A stretch of 37,413 nt of DNA from Lutibacter sp. (GTDB lineage: Bacteria; Bacteroidota; Bacteroidia; Flavobacteriales; Flavobacteriaceae), in assembly GCA_030694935.1 (NCBI GenBank), contig JAUYUA010000029.1:1-37413 (forward strand). The letters run 5' to 3'. Positions 23,959 to 32,379 of the stretch are shown one piece after another. The position numbers and the translations under genes are program-made. The notes under the pieces were generated by a model that had not been told where the DNA came from, did not search any database, and was given only the letters and a program-made list of their open reading frames with translations. Positions within the stretch are counted from its first letter, which is position 1. Each line of letters begins with the position of its first letter.

Positions 23959-24783
23959 ATGAAACAATATCTAGACTTAATAAAATACGTTCAAGATAAA
24001 GGAACGCTTAAAGAAGACCGAACAGGAACCGGCACAAAAAGCGTGTTTGGTTATCAAATGCGATTCGATTTAAGTGAAGGATTCCCAATGTTGACCACAA
24101 AAAAACTGCATTTAAAATCCATTATTTATGAATTGTTGTGGTTTTTGAATGGCGACACCAATATTCAATATTTGAATGAGAACGGCGTGAAAATTTGGGA
24201 TGCGTGGGCAGATGAAAACGGCGATTTAGGTCCGGTTTACGGACATCAATGGCGGAACTGGAACAGCGAAGGCATTGACCAGATTGGTGAACTTATCCAA
24301 ACCATAAAAACAAATCCCGACAGCAGGAGACTGATGGTTTCTGCATGGAATCCTAGTGTTTTGCCAAATACTTCGCTTTCATTTTCTGAAAACGTTGCCA
24401 ACGGAAAAGCTGCTTTGCCTCCTTGTCACGCTTTTTTTCAATTTTATGTTGCCGACGGAAAATTATCCTGCCAATTGTACCAACGCAGCGCCGATATATT
24501 TTTAGGAGTTCCTTTCAACATAGCCTCCTATGCTTTATTTACGATGATGGTGGCACAGGTTTGCGATTTAAAACCGGGAGATTTTATCCATACTTTTGGT
24601 GATGCACATATTTACAGCAACCATAGCGAACAAATTAAATTGCAATTATCAAGAACACCAAAAGAATTGCCCAAAATGGAAATTAATCCATTGGTGAAAA
24701 ACATTTTCGAATTCAAGTTTGAAGATTTTACCTTGCTAAATTACAATCCGGATCCGCATATTAAAGGAGATGTGGCTGTTTAA
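23959..24783 (+). CDS. thyA: Thymidylate synthase
   Basis: A 274-residue ThyA. The N-terminus [20 protein letters not shown] leads to the folate/dUMP core [18 protein letters not shown]. The catalytic Cys156 is in [12 protein letters not shown], then [28 protein letters not shown] (with the conserved Arg-Ser and Asn) and [10 protein letters not shown]. It converts dUMP and methylene-tetrahydrofolate to dTMP and dihydrofolate. folA lies 770 bases downstream to recycle the dihydrofolate. A segment near residue 137 ([13 protein letters not shown]) is longer than in the E. coli enzyme, as in other Bacteroidota ThyA proteins. Confidence 0.97.
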   Translation: MKQYLDLIKYVQDKGTLKEDRTGTGTKSVFGYQMRFDLSEGFPMLTTKKLHLKSIIYELLWFLNGDTNIQYLNENGVKIWDAWADENGDLGPVYGHQWRNWNSEGIDQIGELIQTIKTNPDSRRLMVSAWNPSVLPNTSLSFSENVANGKAALPPCHAFFQFYVADGKLSCQLYQRSADIFLGVPFNIASYALFTMMVAQVCDLKPGDFIHTFGDAHIYSNHSEQIKLQLSRTPKELPKMEINPLVKNIFEFKFEDFTLLNYNPDPHIKGDVAV

Positions 24784-24915
24784 CATTCAGCGTGAATTTC
24801 ATTCATAAGAAATAAATGGGAACAATGTTTATAAAGACATGTTTAAAATTTAATATTTCTTTAATAAACAATTTGTGAAACATTTATTATATTTAAGATT
24901 CCTAAAAAAAAAGAT

Positions 24916-25128
24916 ATGAACGCACCAAAACTTAAAATCAACCTTATTAATAGAATCATTGAAATTGATGATATTGCCCTATTAAAATCCCTTGAAAGTC
25001 TTTTTAACACTTCTGATAAAAACATTTCAAAATTTTTGGAGTTGGCAAATGAAAAAATGCAACAGAAAAATGAAAATGAAACGGAAGATTTCACCGCCTA
25101 TATTAAAGAATGGGTTAAAAACATGTAA
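24916..25128 (+). CDS. Small protein of unknown function between thyA and folA
   Basis: A 70-residue protein, mostly helical by composition: KINLINRIIEIDDIALLKSLESL, then NISKFLELANEKMQQKNENE and a final amphipathic helix DFTAYIKEWVKNM. The opening pattern (LINRIIEIDDIALLKSLESL) resembles the N-terminal helix of small antitoxin-like proteins often paired with toxins in Bacteroidota. No toxin gene adjoins, so I do not claim a function. It precedes the 2TM gene by 12 bases; with folA overlapping that gene, the three are probably one operon. Confidence 0.6.
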   Translation: MNAPKLKINLINRIIEIDDIALLKSLESLFNTSDKNISKFLELANEKMQQKNENETEDFTAYIKEWVKNM

Positions 25129-25140
25129 CAGTTGAACACT

Positions 25141-25557
25141 ATGAATGAACAACACGAATTATACGAAAATGCGAGATTGCGCGCAAAACAAAAAAAGAGA
25201 CTCTACTATCATTTTATCGTGTTTTTGGTTGGCGCTGTTTTTTTAATATTGCTTAACAAATTTTTAAAAGTTGGCGAAAATGTTGTTGAAAATTGGTTTG
25301 TTTGGGCCATCGTTTTATGGTTCTTCTTTTTTGTGTTGCATTTTATTAATGTATTTGTCACCCATCGTTTTATGGGAAAAGATTGGGAACGCATACAAAC
25401 CGAAAAATTGGTGTTGGAACAAGAAGTGAAAATAGCCAAACTGAAAAAAGAAATGGAAGATGACTATGCATTAAGGGCCGAAAAAGCACAAGAACTTTAT
25501 AATTTTGAAAAAGAAAAAAGAAAGAGTGATTTGGACAACGCAACAGAAGAATGGTAA
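25141..25557 (+). CDS. 2TM-domain protein
   Basis: 138 residues from ATG 25141; an in-frame TTG nine bases upstream is a weaker start. Two membrane spans (about 22-42 and 54-77) are joined by a short loop. The first begins with Tyr-Tyr-His-Phe (YYHFIVFLVGAVFLILLNKFL), the second is FVWAIVLWFFFFVLHFINVFV, and GKDWERIQ follows. Such YxHf and GxxWE features are typical of the 2TM domain. The rest is a charged coiled coil (KLVLEQEVKIAKLKKEMEDD). It may act as a membrane-anchored scaffold or sensor partner; role unknown. Its stop overlaps the folA start by seven bases. Confidence 0.85.
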   Translation: MNEQHELYENARLRAKQKKRLYYHFIVFLVGAVFLILLNKFLKVGENVVENWFVWAIVLWFFFFVLHFINVFVTHRFMGKDWERIQTEKLVLEQEVKIAKLKKEMEDDYALRAEKAQELYNFEKEKRKSDLDNATEEW

Positions 25558-26036
25558 CAATAATGGCTGCAATAGCAGCAAATAATGCCTTAGGAAAAGA
25601 CAATCAATTGATTTGGCATTTACCTGCCGATTTAAAACGATTCAAAAAAACGACCCTAAACCACGCTGTAATTATGGGTCGAAAAACGTATGAATCGTTA
25701 GGAAAACCGCTTCCAAACAGAACCAATATCCTTATTACACGCGATAAAAATTACAATGCTGAAGGCTGTATGGTGGTAAATTCTGTAAAAGAAGCGCTTA
25801 AAACTGCTGCGGAAGTTGATGAAAACCCGTTTATTTTAGGCGGCGCAGAAATTTATACTCAGGCAATGCCATTTGCGGACAAGCTTGATATTACTTTTGT
25901 TCACCATCAATTTGAGGCTGATGTTTTTTTCCCTGAAATAGATAAAACAACTTGGAAAGAAACTTCTCGGGAAAATTTTAAAGCAGACGAAAACAACAAA
26001 TACGATTACAGTTTTGTGACCTTCGAGCGAATTTAA
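25551..26036 (+). CDS. folA: Dihydrofolate reductase
   Basis: A 161-residue enzyme. It begins MVTIMAAIAANNALGKDNQL and continues IWHLPADLKRFKKTT, with the folate-binding Asp equivalent in LPADL. The NADPH-binding block is VIMGRKTYESLGKPLPNRTNILIT and the conserved glycine pair is in FILGGAEIYTQAMP. It reduces dihydrofolate to tetrahydrofolate, supplying the cofactor used by ThyA. ATG at 25551 lies in the end of the 2TM gene, a translational coupling. It converges with sppA, nine bases apart. Confidence 0.97.
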   Translation: MVTIMAAIAANNALGKDNQLIWHLPADLKRFKKTTLNHAVIMGRKTYESLGKPLPNRTNILITRDKNYNAEGCMVVNSVKEALKTAAEVDENPFILGGAEIYTQAMPFADKLDITFVHHQFEADVFFPEIDKTTWKETSRENFKADENNKYDYSFVTFERI

Positions 26037-26045
26037 AGCACAGTG

Positions 26046-27800
26046 CTATTTAATTTCCAGTAAAAAGGGCATTCTTGCTTGTATTCCTTTTATTTCCGAA
26101 AATTGTTTAATGGTTTGGTATGTTTTATAATTGTCCAATCCCAATGCTTCAATCAAGGCTTTTTCCTTCGTTTTCATAAAAGGAATGCCGCTCAATTTAT
26201 CGCCTAAATCGATTTTGTAGTCTGGGTAATTGCGCACTTTATAATCTACAATTGCAGCCAATTCTGCAGCATACTTTACGGCGTCATCCAAATTCCCCAA
26301 CTCATCAACCAAGCCGTTTTTCATAGCGTCAACGCCCGACCAAACACGGCCTTGGGCAATGTTGTCCACTGCCTCAATACTCATATTTCTTCCTGCAGAA
26401 ACTCGCGCCACAAATGCAGTGTATATGTCTTCAACACCTTCAGTGGTTACGGCTCTAAACTCATCGGTAAGAGGTTCAAAAAGACTGTAATTTGGGCTTT
26501 TATTGGTACTTACCTGCTCGGCATTAATACCAATGTCACCCGCTAATTTGCTCATATTTGGCAAAGCGCCAAAAACACCGATTGATCCCGAAATAGTAGT
26601 CGGTTCTGCAAAAATTCTATCGGCATTACAAGCGATGTAATATCCGCCTGAGGCTGCCAAATCTCCCATAGAAACCACCAAAGGAAGTTCCTTTTTGGTC
26701 ATTTCCAATTCTCTCCAAATTAATTCTGAAGCCAAAGCGCTTCCGCCCGGTGAATTGATTCGCAATACAATGGCTTTTACATTTTTGTCTTTTCTGGCTT
26801 TGCGAAGGGCTTCTATAATTAATTCCTGTCCAATTAAATCTTCATTTCCTTTCCCGTAAATAATTTCACCTTGTGCATAAATTACGGCAATTTTATTGGC
26901 AGAAGTTGAAGTTACCCTTCCTTTTCCTGTAGAAATATAATCAGAAAGCGTAATTTTAGACAATTCATCATCAGCCAAAATACCTGAAGCCATTTTTAAT
27001 TTGGATTCATATTCATCCAAATAAACAGCGTCATCAACAATGTTGTTTTCAATGGCCAATGTTGCGTTTCGCGCCCATAAATTATCGGCTATGGTGTTAA
27101 GTTCCTCAATTGATTTATTTCTGCTTTTAGAAATATCCGCTAACAATTCACCCCAAATAGATTGTAAAAACGTGGTGATTTGTTCCCTGTTTTCATCACT
27201 CATTTTATTGTAGAGAAATGGTTCAACAGCGCTTTTGTATTTTCCGTGTCTAATCACTTCCAGTTTTACGCCCGATTTCTCCTGCAAATCTTTAAAAAAC
27301 AACACTTCTGAAGACAAGCCTTTAAAATCGATTCCGCCTAAAGGATTCATAAAAATTGAATCGGCCACAGAACTAAGATAATATGATTTTTGGTTGTAAA
27401 CATCGGCATAAGCCATAATGAATTTGCCCGATTCCTTAAATTCTTCTAATTTATTTCTGATGGCTTGGGTTTGTGCAACACCTGCATTTACATCAATTGT
27501 ATTGATGCTTATTCCAACAATATTTTCGTCATTCTTCGCATTTTCAATAGCATTGATAATTTCATTCAAGCCCATTTTTTCATCGGTAAAGGCAAAAAAT
27601 TCATCAAGCAAATTTGTTCCTTTTGGTGCATAATCTTTCACCAAAGCGTCTAATTTAATTTCCAAAACGGTATTGCCTTTCACCATCACTTTCTCAGTTT
27701 CTCCAAATGCCATTGCAATCACAATAAACATCATGAACAAAATACCTAATGCAATTAGGGTTCCTAAAATTGATGCTAATAAATTTCCTAAAAACTTCAT
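26046..27800 (-). CDS. sppA: Signal peptide peptidase SppA (67-kDa type)
   Basis: A 584-residue membrane serine protease with an N-terminal span (FLGNLLASILGTLIALGILFMMF). Two homologous halves are visible. The N-terminal half carries the general base Lys189 in HGKYKSAVEPFL. The C-terminal half carries nucleophile Ser384 in MGDLAASGGYYIACNADRIF, preceded by LRINSPGGSALASELIWRE. This Lys/Ser arrangement matches the long, E. coli-type SppA. It degrades signal peptides left in the inner membrane. It is transcribed alone; a TAnnTTTG-like box (TATCTTTG) sits at 27865-27858 on this strand, without a TTG partner. Confidence 0.95.
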   Translation of the reverse strand: MKFLGNLLASILGTLIALGILFMMFIVIAMAFGETEKVMVKGNTVLEIKLDALVKDYAPKGTNLLDEFFAFTDEKMGLNEIINAIENAKNDENIVGISINTIDVNAGVAQTQAIRNKLEEFKESGKFIMAYADVYNQKSYYLSSVADSIFMNPLGGIDFKGLSSEVLFFKDLQEKSGVKLEVIRHGKYKSAVEPFLYNKMSDENREQITTFLQSIWGELLADISKSRNKSIEELNTIADNLWARNATLAIENNIVDDAVYLDEYESKLKMASGILADDELSKITLSDYISTGKGRVTSTSANKIAVIYAQGEIIYGKGNEDLIGQELIIEALRKARKDKNVKAIVLRINSPGGSALASELIWRELEMTKKELPLVVSMGDLAASGGYYIACNADRIFAEPTTISGSIGVFGALPNMSKLAGDIGINAEQVSTNKSPNYSLFEPLTDEFRAVTTEGVEDIYTAFVARVSAGRNMSIEAVDNIAQGRVWSGVDAMKNGLVDELGNLDDAVKYAAELAAIVDYKVRNYPDYKIDLGDKLSGIPFMKTKEKALIEALGLDNYKTYQTIKQFSEIKGIQARMPFLLEIK

Positions 27801-27857
27801 GTTAACCTTGAATTTAAAATCTGAGAAAAAGTTTGTAAATGTTTATAAATTGACGTG

Positions 27858-27865
27858 CAAAGATA
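27858..27865 (-). promoter_or_regulatory. Possible -7 box of sppA
   Basis: TATCTTTG read on the minus strand fits TAnnTTTG and lies 57 bases before the sppA start codon. No TTG is present 17-23 bases upstream, so it is a half promoter only. Confidence 0.35.
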
Positions 27866-27905
27866 GGTTTTTATCTGATACTTTTCTTTTCTTTGCATTC
27901 ACTTT

Positions 27906-29030
27906 ATGCAAATTTTAAGACCTACATATTTATCTTTGGGAAGCAACCAAGGAAACAAGCTTGAGAATCTACAACAGGCTACGGATTTAATTGCAGAAAA
28001 AATAGGTGCGGTTGTGAGGATTTCCTCAGTATACAAAACGGAATCCTGGGGTTTTAAAAGCGACGATTTTTTAAATTGCTGCATTCAAATTTCCACAAGT
28101 TTAAATCCCGAAAATCTGCTAAAATCCATTCAAGAAATTGAACTTTTATTAGGCAGGAAAAAAACTTTTGAAACCAGTTATAAAGCACGAATTATTGATA
28201 TTGATATATTGCTTTTTGATACGGAGATTATCCTGTCAAAAGAATTGATGGTGCCGCATAAAGAGATGCTGAACAGAAAATTTGTAATGGTTCCTTTGGC
28301 CGAAATTGCACCCAACTTAATACATCCCATCACAAAACAGCGCATACAAACTTGTTTGGAAAATTGCACCGACAACAGTTATATTGAAAAAACTTCTTTT
28401 ACGCTTGAACGCCCGGTTTCACTCGCCGAAAAATTTAATTATATCGCTATTGAAGGAAATATTGGCTCCGGTAAAACAACGCTTGCTACTATGATTGCCG
28501 AGGATTTTAACGCGAAAATTATATTGGAACGCTTTGCCGACAATCCGTTTTTGCCGAAATTTTACGAAGACAAGGATCGCTATGCTTTTCCGCTGGAAAT
28601 GAGTTTTTTGGCCGACAGGTATTCTCAGCTTTCGGATGATTTGGCGCAGTTTGATTTGTTTAAAAACTTTATCGTTTCGGATTATTACATTTTTAAGTCG
28701 CTTATTTTTGCGCAAGTCACTTTGCAAAAAGATGAATTTTATTTGTACAGAAAGATGTTCGACATTATGTACAAGGAAATTTCAAAACCCGATTTGTACA
28801 TTTATCTGTATCAGGACACGCCTCAATTAATCAAAAATATCAAAAAAAGAGGAAGGGAATATGAACAAAATATTGCACCGGAATATTTAGATAAAATTCA
28901 CCAAGGCTATTCGAGTTTTATTAAAACCGAAGAAAATTTAAAAACCCTCATTATTGATGTCTCCCAAAAAGATTTTTTAAACAATCCGGAGGAATACAAA
29001 GAAATTATAGACCTTATAAAAAGGCAATAA
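27906..29030 (+). CDS. folK: Fusion of HPPK (FolK) and a deoxynucleoside kinase
   Basis: A 374-residue two-domain enzyme. Residues about 6-150 are 6-hydroxymethyl-7,8-dihydropterin pyrophosphokinase: LSLGSNQGNKLENLQQA, VYKTESWGFKSDDFLNCC, KARIIDIDILLFD and MLNRKFVMVPLAEIAP. Residues about 178-374 are a dCK/dGK-type deoxynucleoside kinase: P-loop IEGNIGSGKTTLA near 184, then ERFADNPFLPKFYEDK, AFPLEMSFLADRYSQL and the LID region YLYQDTPQLIKNIKKRGREYEQ. The first domain makes the folate precursor; the second phosphorylates a deoxynucleoside, likely deoxyadenosine by analogy with other Bacteroidota fusions. Both active sites look complete. It is divergent from sppA. Confidence 0.95.
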   Translation: MQILRPTYLSLGSNQGNKLENLQQATDLIAEKIGAVVRISSVYKTESWGFKSDDFLNCCIQISTSLNPENLLKSIQEIELLLGRKKTFETSYKARIIDIDILLFDTEIILSKELMVPHKEMLNRKFVMVPLAEIAPNLIHPITKQRIQTCLENCTDNSYIEKTSFTLERPVSLAEKFNYIAIEGNIGSGKTTLATMIAEDFNAKIILERFADNPFLPKFYEDKDRYAFPLEMSFLADRYSQLSDDLAQFDLFKNFIVSDYYIFKSLIFAQVTLQKDEFYLYRKMFDIMYKEISKPDLYIYLYQDTPQLIKNIKKRGREYEQNIAPEYLDKIHQGYSSFIKTEENLKTLIIDVSQKDFLNNPEEYKEIIDLIKRQ

Positions 29031-29049
29031 GCAATTTGTTGGTTTTTGG

Positions 29050-29105
29050 TTTCAAGTTTCTAGTTTCTAGTTTCTAGTTTCAAGTTTCTAGTTTCAAGTT
29101 TCAAG
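29050..29105. repeat. Tandem heptamer repeat, eight copies
   Basis: Eight perfect-length heptamers TTTC(A/T)AG run without gaps from 29050 to 29105. The order of variants is CAAG, CTAG, CTAG, CTAG, CAAG, CTAG, CAAG, CAAG. It sits 20 bases after the folK-dNK stop, in the 129-base gap before gldC. Such tracts occur in intergenic DNA of this family. Copy number could vary between strains. Confidence 0.9.
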
Positions 29106-29159
29106 TTTATAAAAACGAAATGACGCTATAAATAAACGATTCAGCCTTTCAACTTATAC

Positions 29160-29495
29160 TTATTTTTTCAACTCCAGCTTTTCGGCAAAATAATCACAAA
29201 AATCGAGCATAGTGGCGCTCATTTTTTCGTCATTTGTTGCGCGTAAAAAGGAAGTTGCCATTGAAACCAATGTTTCGTGAAAAAACTGTTTCATTTCATC
29301 AACAGGCATATCTTTTGTCCATAAATCCATGCGGAGTGTTTCCTTTTTTTCAGGATTCCAAACGGAAATCATCAATGCTTTTGATTTCGCATCCTTAATT
29401 TCGCCGTCATCGGCCGTCCAGTTTATCGTTTCGGGCACTTTATTTTCGTCTAAGCCAACGATAAATTCAATTTTTGATGTTTGTACTACTGCCAT
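29160..29495 (-). CDS. gldC: Gliding motility protein GldC
   Basis: A 111-residue soluble protein. The beginning TSKIEFIVGLDENKVPETINWTADD and the middle AKSKALMISVWNPEKKETLRMDLWTKDMPVDEMKQFF are strongly characteristic of GldC, and its length is normal. It has no signal peptide, so it is cytoplasmic. GldC is needed for normal gliding in Flavobacterium together with GldB, although its exact role is unsettled. The start codon overlaps the gldB stop by one base (TAATG), so the pair is translationally coupled. Confidence 0.95.
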   Translation of the reverse strand: MAVVQTSKIEFIVGLDENKVPETINWTADDGEIKDAKSKALMISVWNPEKKETLRMDLWTKDMPVDEMKQFFHETLVSMATSFLRATNDEKMSATMLDFCDYFAEKLELKK

Positions 29496-30451
29496 TATTT
29501 TTTAGGTTTATATTTCGATTTATTAAATATTTCTTCGGCATTGGTTTGCAAAAGTTGCTGCAAAGTTACCTCATTATTGTTCATATAGGATCGCACAATT
29601 TGCCAGCCCAGCCAAACGCCTATTCTTCCAGGAGATTCTTTATCAATATCAATATAAAATTTTGAAAATGGAGCTTCCGCCATAAAGCGATCAACCAATT
29701 TTGAATCGGTGCTGTAAAGTACCTTATTTTCTATAAAATATTTCCAAATTTGAGCTTCGTTGGCCGTTGCCCATTCATATTCGGCATCGCTATATCCTAT
29801 TTTTTTTGCATCAGAAACAGCAGGCAAATAGCTGTCAATCATGTACATTCTTTTTCCGGCGCCAACAACCAAATCTAAAAACTGTCGGCCTTTACCGGCT
29901 GTAAAATAGCGATCGCTTATGGCGCTGGCCATATCAACAACCAATTGGGACTTTTCAAAATTTTGGGATAAATAAACCGGAAAATCCTGATACACTTCGC
30001 TGTCTTTCCCCAAATACATATCCAATGCAACAAACAGCAAACTGTCTGCATAAACAATTTTGTTTTGGTAATCCAAATTTGTGATTAGCGTAATTATTTT
30101 AGGAGTTTCAAAATTGGGATGGTAAAATTTTACGTGTTTAAACAGATCAATAATTTGCGTTTTTTCATTTTCAAAATCCCCAAAAACTTCTTGTGATTTT
30201 TGGTACAATTCCCTTTCTTCTTTATCTTTTATTTTATTGAGCCAAATACTGTCGTTTTGTTCGGGAAACAAATAAGGAAATTCATTTTTGATTATCGGGA
30301 GCGTTGTTTCATCGGCTTCGTAGAATTTTTTCTCAAACCTGTTTACTGAAAGGGTTATGTCAACAGCCGATACATCAACCTCATTTGCCTTTTCTGTTTT
30401 GCAGGAAACCATTAAGAATAAAACAATCGCAGTAATTAAAAGTCTGTTCAT
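29495..30451 (-). CDS. gldB: Gliding motility lipoprotein GldB
   Basis: A 318-residue lipoprotein. Signal MNRLLITAIVLFLMVSC ends in a lipobox (MVSC). The mature part has the GldB pattern: VNRFEKKFYEADETTLPIIK, FPYLFPEQNDSIW, then KVKFYHPNFETPKIITLIT, ALDMYLGKDSEVYQDFPVYL and GRIGVWLGWQIVRSYM near the end. GldB is required for gliding in Flavobacterium johnsoniae. It is a partner gene of gldC and lies divergent from nadE, with 59 bases between them. A TAATTTTG (30494-30487, minus strand) could be a -7 box. Confidence 0.95.
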   Translation of the reverse strand: MNRLLITAIVLFLMVSCKTEKANEVDVSAVDITLSVNRFEKKFYEADETTLPIIKNEFPYLFPEQNDSIWLNKIKDKEERELYQKSQEVFGDFENEKTQIIDLFKHVKFYHPNFETPKIITLITNLDYQNKIVYADSLLFVALDMYLGKDSEVYQDFPVYLSQNFEKSQLVVDMASAISDRYFTAGKGRQFLDLVVGAGKRMYMIDSYLPAVSDAKKIGYSDAEYEWATANEAQIWKYFIENKVLYSTDSKLVDRFMAEAPFSKFYIDIDKESPGRIGVWLGWQIVRSYMNNNEVTLQQLLQTNAEEIFNKSKYKPKK

Positions 30452-30510
30452 TAATTTCTATATTTACAATTCTTTATTTAAAAAGTCAAAATTACTAAAT
30501 TAAATTAAGT

Positions 30511-31299
30511 ATGAACACCGAAAAAGTTGTAGAATATATAGTGAGTTGGTTAAAAGACTATGCCAAAAAATCAAAAGTAAATGGTTTTGTTATTGGAATC
30601 TCTGGAGGTATCGATTCTGCAGTGACTTCAACATTGTGCGCCAAAACGGGGTTTCCTTTATTATGCCTTGAAATGCCAATACATCAAGCTGAAAATCAAA
30701 TAACCCGAGCTTATAACCATATTGAATGGCTACAAAAAAACTTTAAAAAAATAACCGTGCAACAAGTAAACTTAACGCCGGTATTTGACAGCCTGATTGC
30801 CGCTTTTCCTAATGCTAAAAACGAAGAACAACTTTTAATGTCTTTGGCAAATACCCGCGCAAGGCTTAGAATGACCACTTTATACTATTTTGCGGGATTA
30901 AACGGTTATTTAGTTGCCGGAACCGGGAATAAAGTGGAAGATTTTGGCATAGGTTTTTTTACGAAATATGGCGACGGCGGGGTAGATATAAGTCCGATTG
31001 CCGATTTAATGAAATCTGAAGTTTATGAAATTGCAAAATATTTAGGCATTAATGAAGATGTTATAAAAGCAGCTCCAACAGATGGTTTATGGGGTGATGA
31101 CAAAACCGACGAAGATCAAATTGGCGCAAGTTATGACGAATTGGAATGGGCGATGAAACAAGTTGAGCTTGGCAAAAAAATTACCGATTTTGAAGGAAGA
31201 AAAAAAGAAGTCTTTTCCATTTATACAAAAAGAAACCGCGCAAATATGCACAAAATGATTCCGATTCCAATTTGTGAAATACCCGAAGAATTAAAATAA
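30511..31299 (+). CDS. nadE: NH3-dependent NAD+ synthetase
   Basis: A 262-residue enzyme of the ammonia-using class (no glutaminase domain). The ATP pyrophosphatase loop is VIGISGGIDSAVTS near residue 30. The central region has RARLRMTTLYYFAGLNGYLVAGTGNKVEDFGIGFFTKYGDGGVDISPIADL, then PTDGLWGDDKTDEDQIGASYDELE, all classical for NadE. It amidates nicotinic acid adenine dinucleotide to NAD+. Association with gldB/gldC is a stable gene order in Flavobacteria rather than a functional link. Confidence 0.96.
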   Translation: MNTEKVVEYIVSWLKDYAKKSKVNGFVIGISGGIDSAVTSTLCAKTGFPLLCLEMPIHQAENQITRAYNHIEWLQKNFKKITVQQVNLTPVFDSLIAAFPNAKNEEQLLMSLANTRARLRMTTLYYFAGLNGYLVAGTGNKVEDFGIGFFTKYGDGGVDISPIADLMKSEVYEIAKYLGINEDVIKAAPTDGLWGDDKTDEDQIGASYDELEWAMKQVELGKKITDFEGRKKEVFSIYTKRNRANMHKMIPIPICEIPEELK

Positions 31300-31394
31300 A
31301 AAATTAGCCCATTAATAAATAGGCCAATTAAAAATATGAAATTGTGAAATAATTAAGATATATCTCAAACCCAACGTAAATCGAAAATTTTACT

Positions 31395-32225
31395 TTACAA
31401 TTTAAAAGTAATCACAGGTAATTTTGCGTGATTTGCCAAATCTTCGCCGATGCTTCCATTAAACAAATGTGCTAAACCTCTTCTGCCACTGGTGTTTAAC
31501 AATATGGCATCCGCATCTATCACTTTAGAGAAATTTAAAATACCGGCTTCCACAGAAATATCATTGTATATATTTAAGGTATAATCCCCCAAATCAAAAT
31601 CGTTGATAAAATTTCTTATGGCATCACTTGATTCTTTGGTGGTTTCAAAATTATGGATCGTATTTATTTTAAGCAAATGCAGCCGCGCATTAAAAAGCGA
31701 CGAAAAATCCAATATTTTTTGGAAAGCATTTCTGTGATCAATTTTAAAATTAGAAGCAAAAACTATATTATCTATTTTAAATTTCTCAATATCTCTTTTA
31801 ATAACAAGTACTGGAACATCAGAATTTCTGACCACTTTTTCGGTATTGGAGCCCACCAACATTTCTTCAAGTCCGGAAGTTCCTTTTGAACCCATTACAA
31901 TTAAATCGGCATTTTGCTTTTTGCTTTCGTCAATAATGCCATCATAAGCTTTGTGAAACTGAACGGAATCCTGCACATCAAGACCCTCCAAAAAAGGCAA
32001 TTTTTTAAATTCGCCAAACTTTTCGTGAGCTCTCTTCAAAAACAACAAGGCCGAAGGCGTATTGCTAGAAGAACCGTAGCCTGCAGGATCAATAATTCCT
32101 GTGGGAAGTTCAAGCATGTGCAACAAGAATATTTTTGCATTTGTGTGTCTTGCAATATCAGACGCTACTTTTGCCGCATACTTTGCTTGTTCAGAAAAAT
32201 CAATAGGTACCAGAATACTTTTCAT
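31395..32225 (-). CDS. Universal stress protein with two Usp domains
   Basis: A 276-residue tandem Usp protein. Domain 1 (about 1-145) begins MKSILVPIDFSEQAKYAAKVASD and carries the ATP-binding motif VMGSKGTSGLEEMLVGSNTEKV (G-2x-G-9x-G-S). Domain 2 (about 150-276) begins IDNIVFASNFKIDH and ends LNTSGRRGLAHLFNGSIGE, where the ATP loop is shortened, so this half may not bind ATP. It is cytoplasmic and linked to stress and growth arrest in other bacteria. It is a single gene on the minus strand; no partner is near. Confidence 0.95.
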   Translation of the reverse strand: MKSILVPIDFSEQAKYAAKVASDIARHTNAKIFLLHMLELPTGIIDPAGYGSSSNTPSALLFLKRAHEKFGEFKKLPFLEGLDVQDSVQFHKAYDGIIDESKKQNADLIVMGSKGTSGLEEMLVGSNTEKVVRNSDVPVLVIKRDIEKFKIDNIVFASNFKIDHRNAFQKILDFSSLFNARLHLLKINTIHNFETTKESSDAIRNFINDFDLGDYTLNIYNDISVEAGILNFSKVIDADAILLNTSGRRGLAHLFNGSIGEDLANHAKLPVITFKL

Positions 32226-32318
32226 AAAAAATTGTTGTATAGTTTATTATCCTAAGGCTAAGTTAATAATTTTAAATTAAAAATAAACATGAATTTTTAT
32301 CATTTCAAAAAATCTTAG

Positions 32319-32326
32319 TATATTTG
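32319..32326 (+). promoter_or_regulatory. -7 promoter box of the rimP-nusA-infB operon
   Basis: TATATTTG at 32319-32326 matches TAnnTTTG exactly. No TTG lies at the right distance (the region 32290-32302 is TTTTT-rich), so the -33 box is weak or absent. Transcription would start about 32332-32334, giving a leader of some 50 bases that contains the hairpin at 32353-32379. Confidence 0.5.
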
Positions 32327-32352
32327 CACGGAATTAGAACAGATAAAGGACT

Positions 32353-32379
32353 AGGAGGGGACATAAGTCCCCTCTTTTT
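32353..32379 (+). promoter_or_regulatory. Terminator-like hairpin in the rimP leader (putative attenuator)
   Basis: GAGGGGAC (32355-32362) pairs perfectly with GTCCCCTC (32367-32374) around a four-base ATAA loop. G·U and A·T pairs extend it by two. Five T follow (32375-32379). It has all features of an intrinsic terminator, but it lies between the -7 box and the rimP ATG (32385), so it would stop transcription before the first gene. This suggests regulated read-through of the operon. Confidence 0.8.

Noticed and set aside
26037-26055. AGCACAGTGCT between folA and sppA as a shared terminator
   Set aside because: The arms leave only a one-base loop and there is no T run on either strand.
29050-29105. 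Heptamer tract as a CRISPR array
   Set aside because: The units are seven bases with no spacers and no cas genes nearby.
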